DNA of 38,172 bases from Streptomyces cahuitamycinicus (GCF_002891435.1 NZ_POUC01000027.1:1-38172), one strand, 5' to 3'; positions 23,801-34,531 are shown, counted from the first letter of the stretch. Notes: generated by a model not told the origin, from the letters alone. Translations and numbers: made by a program.

Positions 23801-24739
23801 TCACCGGTCGGGTTCGGGATCCCGCAGCCAGTTGATGAGTTCCGAGGAGAACGCGACCGGGTCCTCCTCGTGCGGGAAGTGACCGAGGCCGTCGAACAGA
23901 CGCCAGCGGTAGGGGGCTTCGACGTACTCGCCGGACCCGGCCGCGCTGCGCGTGCGCATCACCGGGTCGAGCGAGCCGTGCAGATGGAGGGTCGGCACGC
24001 GCACGGGCCGCTTCATCCGCCGGTTGAACTGGATGCCGTCCGGGCGGGCCAGGGAGCGCACCATCCAGCGGTACGGCTCGACCGCGCAGTGCGCCGCGGA
24101 CGGGATGCACATGGCGCGGCGGTACGCCTCCAGCGCCTCGTCCTCGGGCGGGCGCGGCCCGGACCACTCCTGGATCAGCTCCGCCACGAGCGCCCCGTCG
24201 TCGGCGGTGAGCTGCCGCTCCGGGATCCAGGGCCGCTGGAACCCCCAGATGTGTGAACCGGCGCGGCTCTGCTTGACGTCTCTCAGCATGGCCGAGCGCC
24301 AGCGCCGCGGGTGCGGCATGGACGCGACCGCCAGCCGCCGCACCAGCTTGGGGCGCATCGCCGCCGCCGTCCACGCGAGGTATCCGCCCAGGTCGTGGCC
24401 GACCAGAGCGGCATCCGGCTCGCCGAGGGAGCGGATGACGCCGGTGACGTCGAGCGCGAGGTTGGCGGGGTCGTAGCCGCGCGGCGTGCGGTCGCTGCCG
24501 CCGACGCCCCGCAGGTCCATGGCGACGGCCCGGAAACCCGCGTCGGCGAGCGCCACCAGTTGGTGCCGCCACGTCCACCAGAACTGCGGGAAGCCGTGCA
24601 GCAGCAGCACCAGCGGCCCGTCGCCCAGCTCGGCGATGTGGAAACGGGCGCCGTTGGCGGCGACGTCGCGATGGCTCCAGGGGCCGTCGAGCAGGACGGC
24701 CGGAGCCGGTGGTGCCGGGGGTGTGTCGGGGTCCGTCAT
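23801..24739 (-). CDS. Alpha/beta hydrolase, epoxide hydrolase-like (EphE-like)
   Basis: A 312-aa alpha/beta hydrolase. The oxyanion motif HGFP is at 48-51 (LLLHGFPQFWWTW), the nucleophile D116 in VGHDLGGYLAW, the acid D in HGSLDPVM, and the base H in GLGHFPHEED. An aspartate nucleophile and HGFP are the signature of soluble epoxide hydrolases/haloalkane dehalogenases; the substrate is unknown. The lid region (about 145-240) contains the expected aromatic residues. The ATG overlaps the stop of the upstream holin-like gene as ATGA. In mycobacteria, ephE sits in the same place beside marP (recollection). Confidence 0.9.
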   Translation of the reverse strand: MTDPDTPPAPPAPAVLLDGPWSHRDVAANGARFHIAELGDGPLVLLLHGFPQFWWTWRHQLVALADAGFRAVAMDLRGVGGSDRTPRGYDPANLALDVTGVIRSLGEPDAALVGHDLGGYLAWTAAAMRPKLVRRLAVASMPHPRRWRSAMLRDVKQSRAGSHIWGFQRPWIPERQLTADDGALVAELIQEWSGPRPPEDEALEAYRRAMCIPSAAHCAVEPYRWMVRSLARPDGIQFNRRMKRPVRVPTLHLHGSLDPVMRTRSAAGSGEYVEAPYRWRLFDGLGHFPHEEDPVAFSSELINWLRDPEPDR

Positions 24740-25224
24740 GAGGACGAGCGTGCCACAGCCTCGATCGCCTCGGGGACCCGGTCCTGCGGGACCTCGGGAC
24801 GCGGGTGCGGCTTGGCCTTCTGCAGCACGACCGCGCTCTCCTTCATCGAAGCCGCGACCTTCTGCGGGCCCTTGCTCTTCTTGGCCTTCTTCGCGAAGAG
24901 GATGCCGACCAACGCGAGGACGAGCGCGACCAGCACGTTCGCCGCGAACGACAGCAGGAAGCAGACCGCGAGGTTCCAGTCGCTCCAGGTGCGGATGCCG
25001 TACGCCAGCGCGAAGTTCAGCATCGGCAGGGAGAAGATCAGCACCGCGCCGGCCGCGGAGAAGGCGCCGCCGCTGGTCGCGCCGCGCTTCACGTCCTGCT
25101 TGAGCTGCGCCTTCGCCAGCGCGATCTCGTCGTGCACCAGCGCCGACATTTCCGCTGTCGCCGAGGCGAACAGCTGGCCGATGCTGCGTTCGGCGCCGAC
25201 CGGGCTGCCGTCGGGTGCGCTCAT
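24736..25224 (-). CDS. Phage holin family membrane protein (actinobacterial holin-X type)
   Basis: A 162-aa protein with the family's N-terminal amphipathic segment (SIGQLFASATAEMSALVHDEIALAKAQLKQDV), two membrane segments (about 52-75 and 84-110) and a basic/charged tail (KKAKKSKGPQK). Although named after phage holins, these proteins are chromosomal and of unknown role. The start has a GGAGA-type ribosome site (GAGGGAGACCGCGATG on the minus strand). It overlaps the epoxide hydrolase-like gene by 4 bases. Confidence 0.85.
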   Translation of the reverse strand: MSAPDGSPVGAERSIGQLFASATAEMSALVHDEIALAKAQLKQDVKRGATSGGAFSAAGAVLIFSLPMLNFALAYGIRTWSDWNLAVCFLLSFAANVLVALVLALVGILFAKKAKKSKGPQKVAASMKESAVVLQKAKPHPRPEVPQDRVPEAIEAVARSSS

Positions 25225-25344
25225 CGCGGTCTCCCTCTTCTGCGTACGGTCCGTTGTCCGCGTCTTGTTCCTGACCCGCCACAGTCGTCGGGCCGGGCAC
25301 GGTCCGACTGCGTACGGTCCCGTCTTTTGTACCGTCTCGTCAGA

Positions 25345-26781
25345 TCATGCCGGACGGTGGTGGTCCTCGCCTGCCCCGCCCGGTACTTCGGCAAGCCCCT
25401 GGCGCGCGGCTGCCTTCTCCCGGGCGATCCGGCGGTGCTCGGTGGCCTTGCGCTCGTAGAGGGCGGCGAGCCGCAGGTGGTAGGCGGGGTCGTCCTCCTC
25501 GTAGACGTCCGGGACGCCGTCCGCGTCCTCGTCGCGCTCCTCGTCCGCCCACAGCCGACGGTACTTGGCGTTCCGCATCTTCAGCAGAACGGTCGCGAGT
25601 GTCGCGGCGATCAGCGAGCCGAGCAGGACGGCGGCCTTGACCTCGTTCGTCATCGCCTGGTCGCCTTCGAAGGCGAGTTCACCGATGAGCAGCGACACGG
25701 TGAAGCCGATGCCGGCGAGACTCGCCACCGCGAACACGTCCGCCCAGGCGAGGTCGTCGCTGAGCGAGGCGCGGGTGAAACGGGCCGCCAGCCACGTCCC
25801 GCCGAAGATGCCGACCGCCTTGCCGACGACGAGTCCGAGGACGACGCCGAGGGCCTCGGGCTTGGTGAACACGTCCGCGAGCGCCCCGCCTGACACCACG
25901 ACACCGGCGCTGAACAACGCGAACAGCGGCACCGCAAGCCCCGCCGACAGCGGCCGCACGAGGTGCTCGATGCGCTCGCCGGGGGAGCGGTCCTCGCCCT
26001 CGTGGCGGTGGCAGCGCAGCATCAGGCCCATGGCGACACCGGCGACGGTGGCGTGGACGCCGCTGTTGTACATCAGCGCCCAGACGACGAGGGCGAGCGG
26101 CACGTACACGTACCAGCCGCGTACGCCCGCGCGCAGCAGCAGCCAGAAGAGCAGCAGCCCGGCGACGGAGCCGCCGAGCGCGGCGAAGTTCAGGTCGGCG
26201 GTGAAGAAGACCGCGATGATCAGGATCGCGAAGAGGTCGTCGACGACGGCGAGGGTGAGCAGGAAGGCCCGCAGCGCGCTCGGCAGAGAGGTGCCGATGA
26301 CGGCGAGCACGGCGAGCGCGAACGCGATGTCGGTGGCGGTCGGCACGGCCCAGCCGGCCAGCGAGCCGCCTCCGGCGACGGCGGTGACGGTGTAGACGAG
26401 CGCCGGTACGGCCATGCCGCACAGGGCGGCGACGACCGGCAGCGCGGCGGCCTTCGGGTCGCGAAGGTCGCCCGCCACGAGTTCCCGCTTGAGTTCGATC
26501 CCGGCGACGAAGAAGAAGACCGCCAGCAACCCGTCGGCAGCCCAGTGCGCGACGGACAGGTCGAGGCCGAGGGCGGCGGGACCCAGGTGGAAGTGGGCGA
26601 CACTCTCGTAGCTGTCGTGCAGCGCGGGGATGTTCGCCCAGAGCAGCGCGATGACCGCCGCGGCCAGCAGCAGCACGCCGCCGACGGTCTCGGTGCGCAG
26701 TGCGTTCGCCACATAGGTCCGCTCGGGCAGCGACAGCCGGCCGAGGACCTTGCGGGTGGTGGTGGGGCGGGGCGCGGTCAC
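25345..26781 (-). CDS. nhaA: Na+/H+ antiporter NhaA
   Basis: A 478-aa antiporter with eleven to twelve membrane segments. Conserved motifs include FFFVAGIELKRELVAGDL, GWAVPTATDIAFALAVLAV, LTLAVVDDLFAILIIAVFF (the ion-binding Asp pair) and ASLAGIGFTVSLLIGELAF. It exports Na+ in exchange for protons at the cytoplasmic membrane. The C-terminal 70 residues (DEERDEDADGVPDVYEEDDPAY...) are an acidic then basic cytosolic extension that E. coli NhaA lacks. GTG 26781 was chosen because GGAGGT lies 7 nt upstream. Confidence 0.95.
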   Translation of the reverse strand: MTAPRPTTTRKVLGRLSLPERTYVANALRTETVGGVLLLAAAVIALLWANIPALHDSYESVAHFHLGPAALGLDLSVAHWAADGLLAVFFFVAGIELKRELVAGDLRDPKAAALPVVAALCGMAVPALVYTVTAVAGGGSLAGWAVPTATDIAFALAVLAVIGTSLPSALRAFLLTLAVVDDLFAILIIAVFFTADLNFAALGGSVAGLLLFWLLLRAGVRGWYVYVPLALVVWALMYNSGVHATVAGVAMGLMLRCHRHEGEDRSPGERIEHLVRPLSAGLAVPLFALFSAGVVVSGGALADVFTKPEALGVVLGLVVGKAVGIFGGTWLAARFTRASLSDDLAWADVFAVASLAGIGFTVSLLIGELAFEGDQAMTNEVKAAVLLGSLIAATLATVLLKMRNAKYRRLWADEERDEDADGVPDVYEEDDPAYHLRLAALYERKATEHRRIAREKAAARQGLAEVPGGAGEDHHRPA

Positions 26782-26979
26782 GGGTGGAGACCTCCGGTCG
26801 GTGGGCAGGGCGGAGCACCTGCCGACCAGACTTCCCGGCGCACCATGGAGCACTTGTTTTGCTTAGTTTAGGTAACCGTACGCCTGCGCGCATCCGGTGG
26901 TCTTCGCCGCCGGTGCGCGCTGGCCGAGGGCACCTGGTGAAGGGTGCCCTCGGTCGGCTCCGTCATGCCGGTTGCGTGA

Positions 26980-28932
<1,953 letters not shown>

Positions 28933-28963
28933 CACGGCATCTGCCTTTCCCAGGGTGTCCGTT

Positions 28964-28977
28964 GTGTCCCAGGCCAC
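28964..28977. promoter_or_regulatory. Crp-like sequence upstream of acs
   Basis: GTGTCCCAGGCCAC fits GTG-N6-GNCAC and lies about 32 bp before the acs start. The motif is short and expected every few kb in GC-rich DNA, so evidence is weak without binding data. Confidence 0.3.
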
Positions 28978-29280
28978 AGCTCATCAGACCCGGGGGTGCG
29001 ATGACAAGGGCCGACCGCCGATTGGTTTAGACCTGTTGGGCGGTGCTGTCGGGGACCGGGGTCATCCGTACCCACGGACGCCGACCAGGGAAAGTTCACT
29101 GCCTGTGCTGCCCGTCACCCGAACATCGAGTGGGCCGAGGAAGGTCGTGGCGTGTTCGCGGGTTCGAGTGCTCGTCTCTTCGTGTGCTCGCGGGAGGTGG
29201 GTGGTCGGGCGTGCGGCCGGGGTGGGTTGGTGAGCGGCCGGTCGGCAGTCGGCCGGAACCGTCCGGAGCGGCGGGCCACC
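28978..29280. other. Upstream region of acs, no gene seen
   Basis: About 300 bp between acs and the terminator of the SulP gene. It should contain the acs promoter on the minus strand. The most AT-rich part is 29018-29033 (GATTGGTTTAGACC). No convincing open frame or repeat. Confidence 0.5.
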
Positions 29281-29309
29281 GGGTGCCCCGGGCTCGACCG
29301 GGGGCACCC
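29281..29309 (-). terminator. Hairpin after the SulP-carbonic anhydrase gene
   Basis: GGGTGCCCC (29281-29289) and GGGGCACCC (29301-29309) form a 9-bp stem with an 11-nt loop, 47 bp past the stop of the fusion gene on the minus strand. Confidence 0.6.
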
Positions 29310-29355
29310 CCTCAATCGGTGCCGAGCCGGAACGCACCCTGGCCCGGCGGCCGGC

Positions 29356-31725
29356 TCACGCCGTCAGGTCCGACTCCCGTACGCGGTCGAAGACGCCGCC
29401 GGTATCCGTCTCGGTGAGCAGATACGCCTCGGCCTCGCCCACATGGAAGTACATCCCGTGCAGCTCCAAGGATCCCTCGTCGAGCGCCCGGGCGACCGAG
29501 TCGTGGGCGCGCAGGTGCTCCAGCTGCTGGACGACGTTCGTCAGGCTGAGCTGCTCGACCGCGTCCTCGGGGGAGCGCCCGGCCAGCCCGCCCCAGGGCA
29601 GACTCGCGTCGGCCATCCGCTCCAGGCTCGGCAACCCGTGTCGCAGCCATCGCTTCAGCGGGGTCCGGGCCCCACCGAGCTCGGAGTCGAGCAGCGCCTG
29701 CATGGCGCCGCACCCCGAGTGCCCGCACACCGTGATGGACCGCACCCGGAGCACGTCCACGGCGTACTCGGTGGCGGCCGCCACCGAGTCGTCTCCGCTC
29801 TCCTCGCCCGGGGGTGGCACGAAGTTGCCCACGTTGCGCACGACGAACAGGTCGCCCGGACCACTGGAGGTGATCATCGATGTGACCAGCCGGGAGTCGG
29901 CGCAGGTCAGGAAGAGCTGCGAAGGCCGCTGCCCCTCTCGTGCCAGCCGGGCCAGCTCGCTGCGCACGAGGGGTGCGGTGTTGCGCTGGAACGCGCTGAT
30001 GCCACGCGCGAGTTCGTGCCCACTGGCTCCGCCGGCGCCTGTCGGGTCCGGCTCGGAGCGGTCCGGCCCGTCCGGGTTCCTCTCGGCGGGGGGTGCGGAC
30101 TGGGGGCCGTCGCACTGGTGGTTGCGCCAGGGCGTCCAGGGCCGGCAACGGCAGTCGGTGCCGGACTGGGGCTCGGAGATGCGGGTGCCGGGATGCCGGC
30201 CGGTGATCTCGACGGTGCCGCCCTGCGCGGTGTGCGTCTTCTGCCAGTCCTGCAACGTCTCGTACGCCGCGTGGTCCATGAACGACCCGTCCAGCTCGAC
30301 GACGGTGTCGGCACCGTGGGGCACGAGATGCAGGGTCCGGCTGAGCCGTGGCACCGCGAGGAACGTCAACTGCCCTCTGACGTGAACGTGATGGACTCCT
30401 TTCCGTTCTTCGTGCGTGATGCGGGTGCGGGTGAGGCGGTGCAGGGCGACGCCGACGGCCATGGCGATGCCGAGCGTCACACCCTCCAGGACGCCGAGGG
30501 AGACCACGCCGAGGGTGGTGACGGCGTAGACCCAGACTTCCCGGTGGCGGGTCACTGTGCGGATGTGGTTCAGGGAGACCATCTGGATGCCGACGGCCAT
30601 CACCAGGGCGGCGAGCGAGGCGAGCGGGATGAGCTCCAGGATCGGGACCATCAGCAGCGCGGCGATCACTACGAGAACGCCGTGGAGCATCGTGGAGTTC
30701 CGGCTGACGGCACCCGCGTGCACATTCGCCGAACTCCGCACGGCCACACCGGCGATGGGCAGTCCGCCGAGCGAACCGGAGACGATGTTGGCGGCGCCCT
30801 GCCCGAGCAGTTCGCGGTCGAGGCGGGAGCGCCCGACCAGGGCGGACTGGCCGGGCCGCCCGGCCACAAGCTTGTCCACGGCGACCGCGCCGAGCAGCGA
30901 CTGCACGCTGCACACCAGTGTGGTGGTGAGCACGGCGGCGGCCAGGCCGAGCGCGGGGCCCTCGGGCAGGCCGGCCAGGGCGTGGTTGCTCCATGACGGC
31001 AGGTCGACCTTGGGCAGGCGGAGCCCGGCGAGGGCGGCGGCCGCGGTTGCTCCGGCGACGGCGACGAGCGCGGCCGGGACCATGCGCAGCAGGCGTCCGG
31101 CCCGGCCGGGCAGCCTCGGCCAGAGCAGCAGCAACCCCAGCGTCAGCACGCCCATGGACACCGACGCGGGACGCATGTCCGCCAGTTGTGCGGGCAGCGC
31201 GCGGAGATTGTCGGGGACGGAACTCTGCGGTGTGCCGCCGAGCATGATGTGCAACTGGGCGACGGCGATGGTGACGCCGATCCCGGCGAGCATGCCGTGC
31301 ACGATGGCGGGGCTGACGGCGAGGGCGCCACGGGCCACGCGCAGGCAGCCCAGGCCCAGTTGGACAAGGCCGGCGAGGACGGTGATGGCGCAGGTCGTCC
31401 GCCAGCCGTAGCGCTGGATGAGGTCGGCGGTGACGACGGTGAGCCCGGCGGCCGGTCCGCTCACCTGGAGCGGGGAGCCGCCGAGCCGCCCGGCGACCAG
31501 TCCGCCCACGGCCGCGGCGACGAGGCCGGCCTGAAGGGGGGCGCCGGTGGCGAGTGCGATGCCCAGGGACAGGGGCAGGGCGATCAGGAAGACCGCGATC
31601 GAGGCTGACACATCGGCACCCGCGATCCGGAATCCGCGGGGCCCCGTCGGCGGCGGACTGTGGGGCGGACGAGTGCGCTCGGTTCGGTTCGGGTCGGCGG
31701 CGCGTGTGGGGACGCAGGCTGACAT
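29356..31725 (-). CDS. SulP-type anion transporter fused to beta-carbonic anhydrase
   Basis: A 789-aa fusion. Residues about 30-430 are a SulP/SLC26 transporter with ten to twelve membrane segments (FLIALPLSLGIALATGAPLQ, VSGPAAGLTVVTADLI, GGLPIAGVAVRSSAN). Residues about 430-530 resemble a STAS domain (VHVRGQLTFLAVPRL...VVELDGSFMDH). Residues about 590-765 are a beta-carbonic anhydrase with zinc ligands C608, H669 and C672 and the D610-R612 dyad (CADSR, HSGC). Such fusions exist in mycobacteria and other bacteria and are thought to take up bicarbonate or another anion while converting it to CO2. GGAGGAG lies upstream of the ATG. Divergent from the deacetylase-like lipoprotein gene. Confidence 0.93.
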   Translation of the reverse strand: MSACVPTRAADPNRTERTRPPHSPPPTGPRGFRIAGADVSASIAVFLIALPLSLGIALATGAPLQAGLVAAAVGGLVAGRLGGSPLQVSGPAAGLTVVTADLIQRYGWRTTCAITVLAGLVQLGLGCLRVARGALAVSPAIVHGMLAGIGVTIAVAQLHIMLGGTPQSSVPDNLRALPAQLADMRPASVSMGVLTLGLLLLWPRLPGRAGRLLRMVPAALVAVAGATAAAALAGLRLPKVDLPSWSNHALAGLPEGPALGLAAAVLTTTLVCSVQSLLGAVAVDKLVAGRPGQSALVGRSRLDRELLGQGAANIVSGSLGGLPIAGVAVRSSANVHAGAVSRNSTMLHGVLVVIAALLMVPILELIPLASLAALVMAVGIQMVSLNHIRTVTRHREVWVYAVTTLGVVSLGVLEGVTLGIAMAVGVALHRLTRTRITHEERKGVHHVHVRGQLTFLAVPRLSRTLHLVPHGADTVVELDGSFMDHAAYETLQDWQKTHTAQGGTVEITGRHPGTRISEPQSGTDCRCRPWTPWRNHQCDGPQSAPPAERNPDGPDRSEPDPTGAGGASGHELARGISAFQRNTAPLVRSELARLAREGQRPSQLFLTCADSRLVTSMITSSGPGDLFVVRNVGNFVPPPGEESGDDSVAAATEYAVDVLRVRSITVCGHSGCGAMQALLDSELGGARTPLKRWLRHGLPSLERMADASLPWGGLAGRSPEDAVEQLSLTNVVQQLEHLRAHDSVARALDEGSLELHGMYFHVGEAEAYLLTETDTGGVFDRVRESDLTA

Positions 31726-32015
31726 GGCTTCCCGTCTCCTCCGGGGCTGCGCGGTCGCGTAACTGTGGGTCCCGCTCGGGGCGGGGTTCGGTCGCGGCGG
31801 TCACGGCGTAAATCGGCGGGATGAAGCAACGCTCGGTAAACGAATCGTAATGCAGAGTAAAGGGCGAGCATAGACTTTACGGGCAAATGGGCGAATGGAT
31901 CACTCTGGCAGGTGAAGTGACTATTTGATCGGCTTGTCGTACTAATTCCTTCTCTATCTCGTGCGAATTTGGCGGCGCTGTCCCGCACCGAGAGAAGGAA
32001 GAAGGTGGGCGGAAC
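31726..32015. promoter_or_regulatory. Divergent promoter region, SulP fusion / lipoprotein
   Basis: 290 bp that are clearly more AT-rich than the surroundings (31830-31960). The inverted repeat GTAAAG (31857-31862)/CTTTAC (31875-31880) with 12-bp spacing is a possible operator. The lipoprotein start is preceded by GAAGG. Confidence 0.45.
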
Positions 32016-33281
32016 ATGGCCGCCACCCACAGGATCGCCGCGAGTTCCGTGATCGCCGCGGTCTGCGCCGCATCGCTCGCCGGTTGCGCGAGTGGCGCCC
32101 CCCGGCAAGAGACCCCCGACCCGCGGAAGGCGACGCCGGCGCAGGCGCCGAAGAGCGCGGTCCGGCTGATCGGAGACGGCTCCACCGCCTACACCGGCGC
32201 CCAGCCCCACCTGCCCAGACCCGAACGGCTGCGGCCCGGCCAGAAGCCCCCGCAGTTCGTCGTCTTCTCCTGGGACGGCGCGGGTGAGGACAGCCAGAAG
32301 CTGTTCTCCCACTTCCGCAAGGTCGCCAGGGACAACAAAGCGACCATGACGTACTTCCTGAGCGGCGTGTACATGCTCCCGGAGGATGAGCGCGACCGGT
32401 ACCGGCCGCCGCAGCACTCCCCGGGCCGCTCCGACATCGGCTTCAACGACCGCCGCGGCATCGCCGCCACCGCGAAGCAGCTGCGCCTGGCGTGGCTGGA
32501 GGGCAACGAGATCGGGACCCACTTCAACGGCCACTTCTGCGGCAGCGGCGGCGGCGTCGGCGAGTGGTCGGTCGAGGACTGGAAGGACGAGATCTCCCAG
32601 GCCAAGCAGTTCGTGAAGACCTGGAAGACCAACACCGGCCTGAAGAACGCGTCCCCGCTGCCCTTCGACTACGACAAGGAGCTCATCGGCGCCCGCACGC
32701 CTTGCCTCGAAGGCCGGCACAACTTCATGAGGGCGGCGCGCGACCTGGGCTTCCGCTATGACACCAGCGGTGTGAACGACCAGGTCTGGCCGAAGAAGAA
32801 GGAGGGCCTGTGGGATGTGTCCATGCAGCTCGTGCCGTTTCCCGGCCACTCCTTCGAGCAGCTCACCATGGACTACAACTTCATGGTCAACCAGTCGGGC
32901 ACCAAGACCCAGGGCGACCCCGCCATGCACGACCTGTGGGGCGACCAGATGCGCGACGGCCTGCTCAAGGGCTTCCAGCGGGCCTACGACGGCAACCGTG
33001 CGCCCCTGATCATCGGCAACCACTTCGAGTCCTGGAACGGCGGTACCTACATGCGTGCCGTCGAGGAGGTCATCGAGAGGGTGTGCACCAAGGAGGAGGT
33101 GCGCTGCGTCTCGTTCCGGCAGCTCGTGGACTGGCTGGACGCTCAGGACCCGAAGACGCTGGAGAAGCTGCGAACCCTGCCCGTCGGCCAGGCACCCAAG
33201 GAGGGCTGGGCGCCCTTCCTGTCGGGCCGGCCCGCCCCGGCTCCCAAGGGCGTGCCCGGACCTCCGGCGGCCAAGGGGTAG
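32016..33281 (+). CDS. Secreted lipoprotein, polysaccharide deacetylase-like (NodB-related)
   Basis: A 421-aa lipoprotein. The signal peptide ends in the lipobox SLAGC (C about 24). The body resembles carbohydrate esterase 4 proteins: FVVFSWDGAGED at the first NodB position, EIGTHFNGHF providing H-x3-H metal ligands, and ARTPCLEGRHN near the substrate groove. The usual TFDDG is WDG here, so the second aspartate is missing and the activity is uncertain. It would act at the outer membrane face or in the cell wall. The C-terminal tail is proline-rich. The ATG is preceded by GAAGGTGGGCGGAAC. Confidence 0.82.
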   Translation: MAATHRIAASSVIAAVCAASLAGCASGAPRQETPDPRKATPAQAPKSAVRLIGDGSTAYTGAQPHLPRPERLRPGQKPPQFVVFSWDGAGEDSQKLFSHFRKVARDNKATMTYFLSGVYMLPEDERDRYRPPQHSPGRSDIGFNDRRGIAATAKQLRLAWLEGNEIGTHFNGHFCGSGGGVGEWSVEDWKDEISQAKQFVKTWKTNTGLKNASPLPFDYDKELIGARTPCLEGRHNFMRAARDLGFRYDTSGVNDQVWPKKKEGLWDVSMQLVPFPGHSFEQLTMDYNFMVNQSGTKTQGDPAMHDLWGDQMRDGLLKGFQRAYDGNRAPLIIGNHFESWNGGTYMRAVEEVIERVCTKEEVRCVSFRQLVDWLDAQDPKTLEKLRTLPVGQAPKEGWAPFLSGRPAPAPKGVPGPPAAKG

Positions 33282-33371
33282 CCCTCCGGGAGGACGACGC
33301 CAGGCGCACGCGCGCGTGAAGAAGGCCACTCCGCCGTGGGGCTGGGCTCAGGGATGCGTAGGGTCGTACTC

Positions 33372-34196
33372 ATGAGTACAGCAGGCGCGACCGCCGATCC
33401 CCTCGCGGCCCTGGGGGCGCTGCCCGGAGTGGCCGATTCCGTGGAGTCCGTACGCAAGGCCGTGGACCGGGTCTACGGGCACCGGGTCATGCGGCGGCGC
33501 AGCAACGCGATCACCTCCGAGGCCGCCCTGCGCGGCGCCCGTGGCTCGGCCGCGCTGTCCGGCGCCGACTGGGCTCTGGAGGAGGTGCGCCGGCGTACGG
33601 ACTTCAGCGTCGACGACGAGGCCCGCGCCGTGGGCGCCGCCCTGCGGCTCACGGCGGAGGCGGGCCAGCTGCTGTCGATCTGGCGGCAGTCGCCCCTGCG
33701 GGTGCTGGCCCGGCTGCACCTGGTGGCGGCCGCGGACCAGGGCGACCAGGTGGGGCGGCCCCGCAAGGAGGGCGAGCGGGTCGACGAGCCGCTCGTCGGA
33801 CTGCCGCTGCCGAGCGCCACCGAGACGCACGGCAGACTGGACGGACTGGCCGGGCTGATCATCGCGGGCGGCTCCGCACCGGCGCTGGTGACGGCCGCCG
33901 TCGTGCACGGCGAACTTCTGGCGCTGCGCCCGTTCACGTCCCACAACGGCCTGGTCGCCCGCGCGGCCGAACGCATCGTCCTGGTCGGCAGCGGCCTGGA
34001 CCCGAAGTCGGTCTGTGCGGCCGAGGTCGGCCACGCGGAACTGGGACGCGACGCCTATCTGGAAGCCCTCGGCGGGTACGTCTCCGGAACCCCGATGGGC
34101 GTCGCCGCCTGGATCGCCCACTGCGGCAGGGCGGTCGAACTGGGGGCCCGCGAGTCGATGGCGGTGTGCGAGGCCCTGCAGCGTGGAGCGGCGTGA
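33372..34196 (+). CDS. Fic-like protein with degenerate active-site motif
   Basis: A 274-aa protein. Residues 185-197, LRPFTSHNGLVAR, lie where Fic proteins have HPFxxGNGRxxR, but the catalytic histidine is replaced (R186) and the first glycine by His. Upstream, GSAALSGADWALEEVRR resembles the SxxIEG inhibitory region, which supports the fold. AMP transfer is therefore unlikely; the role is unknown. In M. tuberculosis the probable counterpart (Rv3662c, recollection) lies near serB1/ssd. TAGGGT stands 7 nt before ATG 33372, so the transcript is probably leaderless, and that start is preferred to the two upstream ATGs. Confidence 0.72.
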   Translation: MSTAGATADPLAALGALPGVADSVESVRKAVDRVYGHRVMRRRSNAITSEAALRGARGSAALSGADWALEEVRRRTDFSVDDEARAVGAALRLTAEAGQLLSIWRQSPLRVLARLHLVAAADQGDQVGRPRKEGERVDEPLVGLPLPSATETHGRLDGLAGLIIAGGSAPALVTAAVVHGELLALRPFTSHNGLVARAAERIVLVGSGLDPKSVCAAEVGHAELGRDAYLEALGGYVSGTPMGVAAWIAHCGRAVELGARESMAVCEALQRGAA

Positions 34197-34219
34197 CATC
34201 ACGCGGCCGGAAAAGTGAT

Positions 34220-34247
34220 GCGGCGGTACGAGTTCTCGTACCGCCGC
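34220..34247. terminator. 12-bp perfect hairpin between the Fic-like and HAD genes
   Basis: GCGGCGGTACGA (34220-34231) pairs exactly with 34236-34247 around GTTC, 23 nt after the Fic-like stop. On the minus strand it is followed by ATCACTTTT, so it is a good terminator for transcripts from the right as well. Confidence 0.7.
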
Positions 34248-34248
34248 T

Positions 34249-34500
34249 GGCATGAGCATCGGGTTACCAAGCGTCCTCGATATATGCCCATCAGGCCGGG
34301 AGCTTTGCCCGTTACCTGGTGCGGCTGGCCCGTATTCGACGGGTCGACGTCGCGTGGGTGCCCGGTGTTCATGCTCGGTCCGTGGGGCCAAATGCGTTAA
34401 AAGGTGATCCTCTCGGATGTCCTTGGTCTCGCGGGCCGTTGAGTCCTTTGTACTCCTGCCCCGGAGCAAGCGGAAGTCCAGACTGCACTTCTTTACTTTT
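34249..34500 (+). ncRNA. Candidate structured small RNA (possible 6S-like RNA locus)
   Basis: No open frame fits this gap, which is less GC-rich than the genes. On the plus strand 34250-34263 pairs with 34361-34374 over 14 bp including two G-U pairs. Inside it, CATCAGG (34289-34295) pairs with CCTGGTG (34315-34321), topped by CGGG/CCCG, and GCCCGT (34328-34333) pairs with ACGGGT (34339-34344). The wobble pairs would be A-C mismatches on the other strand, so the RNA is probably plus. A hairpin GAAGT/ACTTC (34473-34491) followed by TTTACTTTT may end it. S. coelicolor is reported to encode the 6S-like RNA scr3559 between SCO3558 and SCO3559, which I take to be this gap. Ends are uncertain. Confidence 0.5.
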
Positions 34501-34531
34501 GGGTTCAAATAGGGCGGCCTGTCGCCGCAGG

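Noticed and set aside
26863..26877. TTAGTTTAGGTAACC upstream of nhaA, similar to an iron (IdeR/DmdR) box
   Set aside because: It lacks one base of the palindrome and the right half does not match; a single AT-rich spot in a promoter region is not enough.
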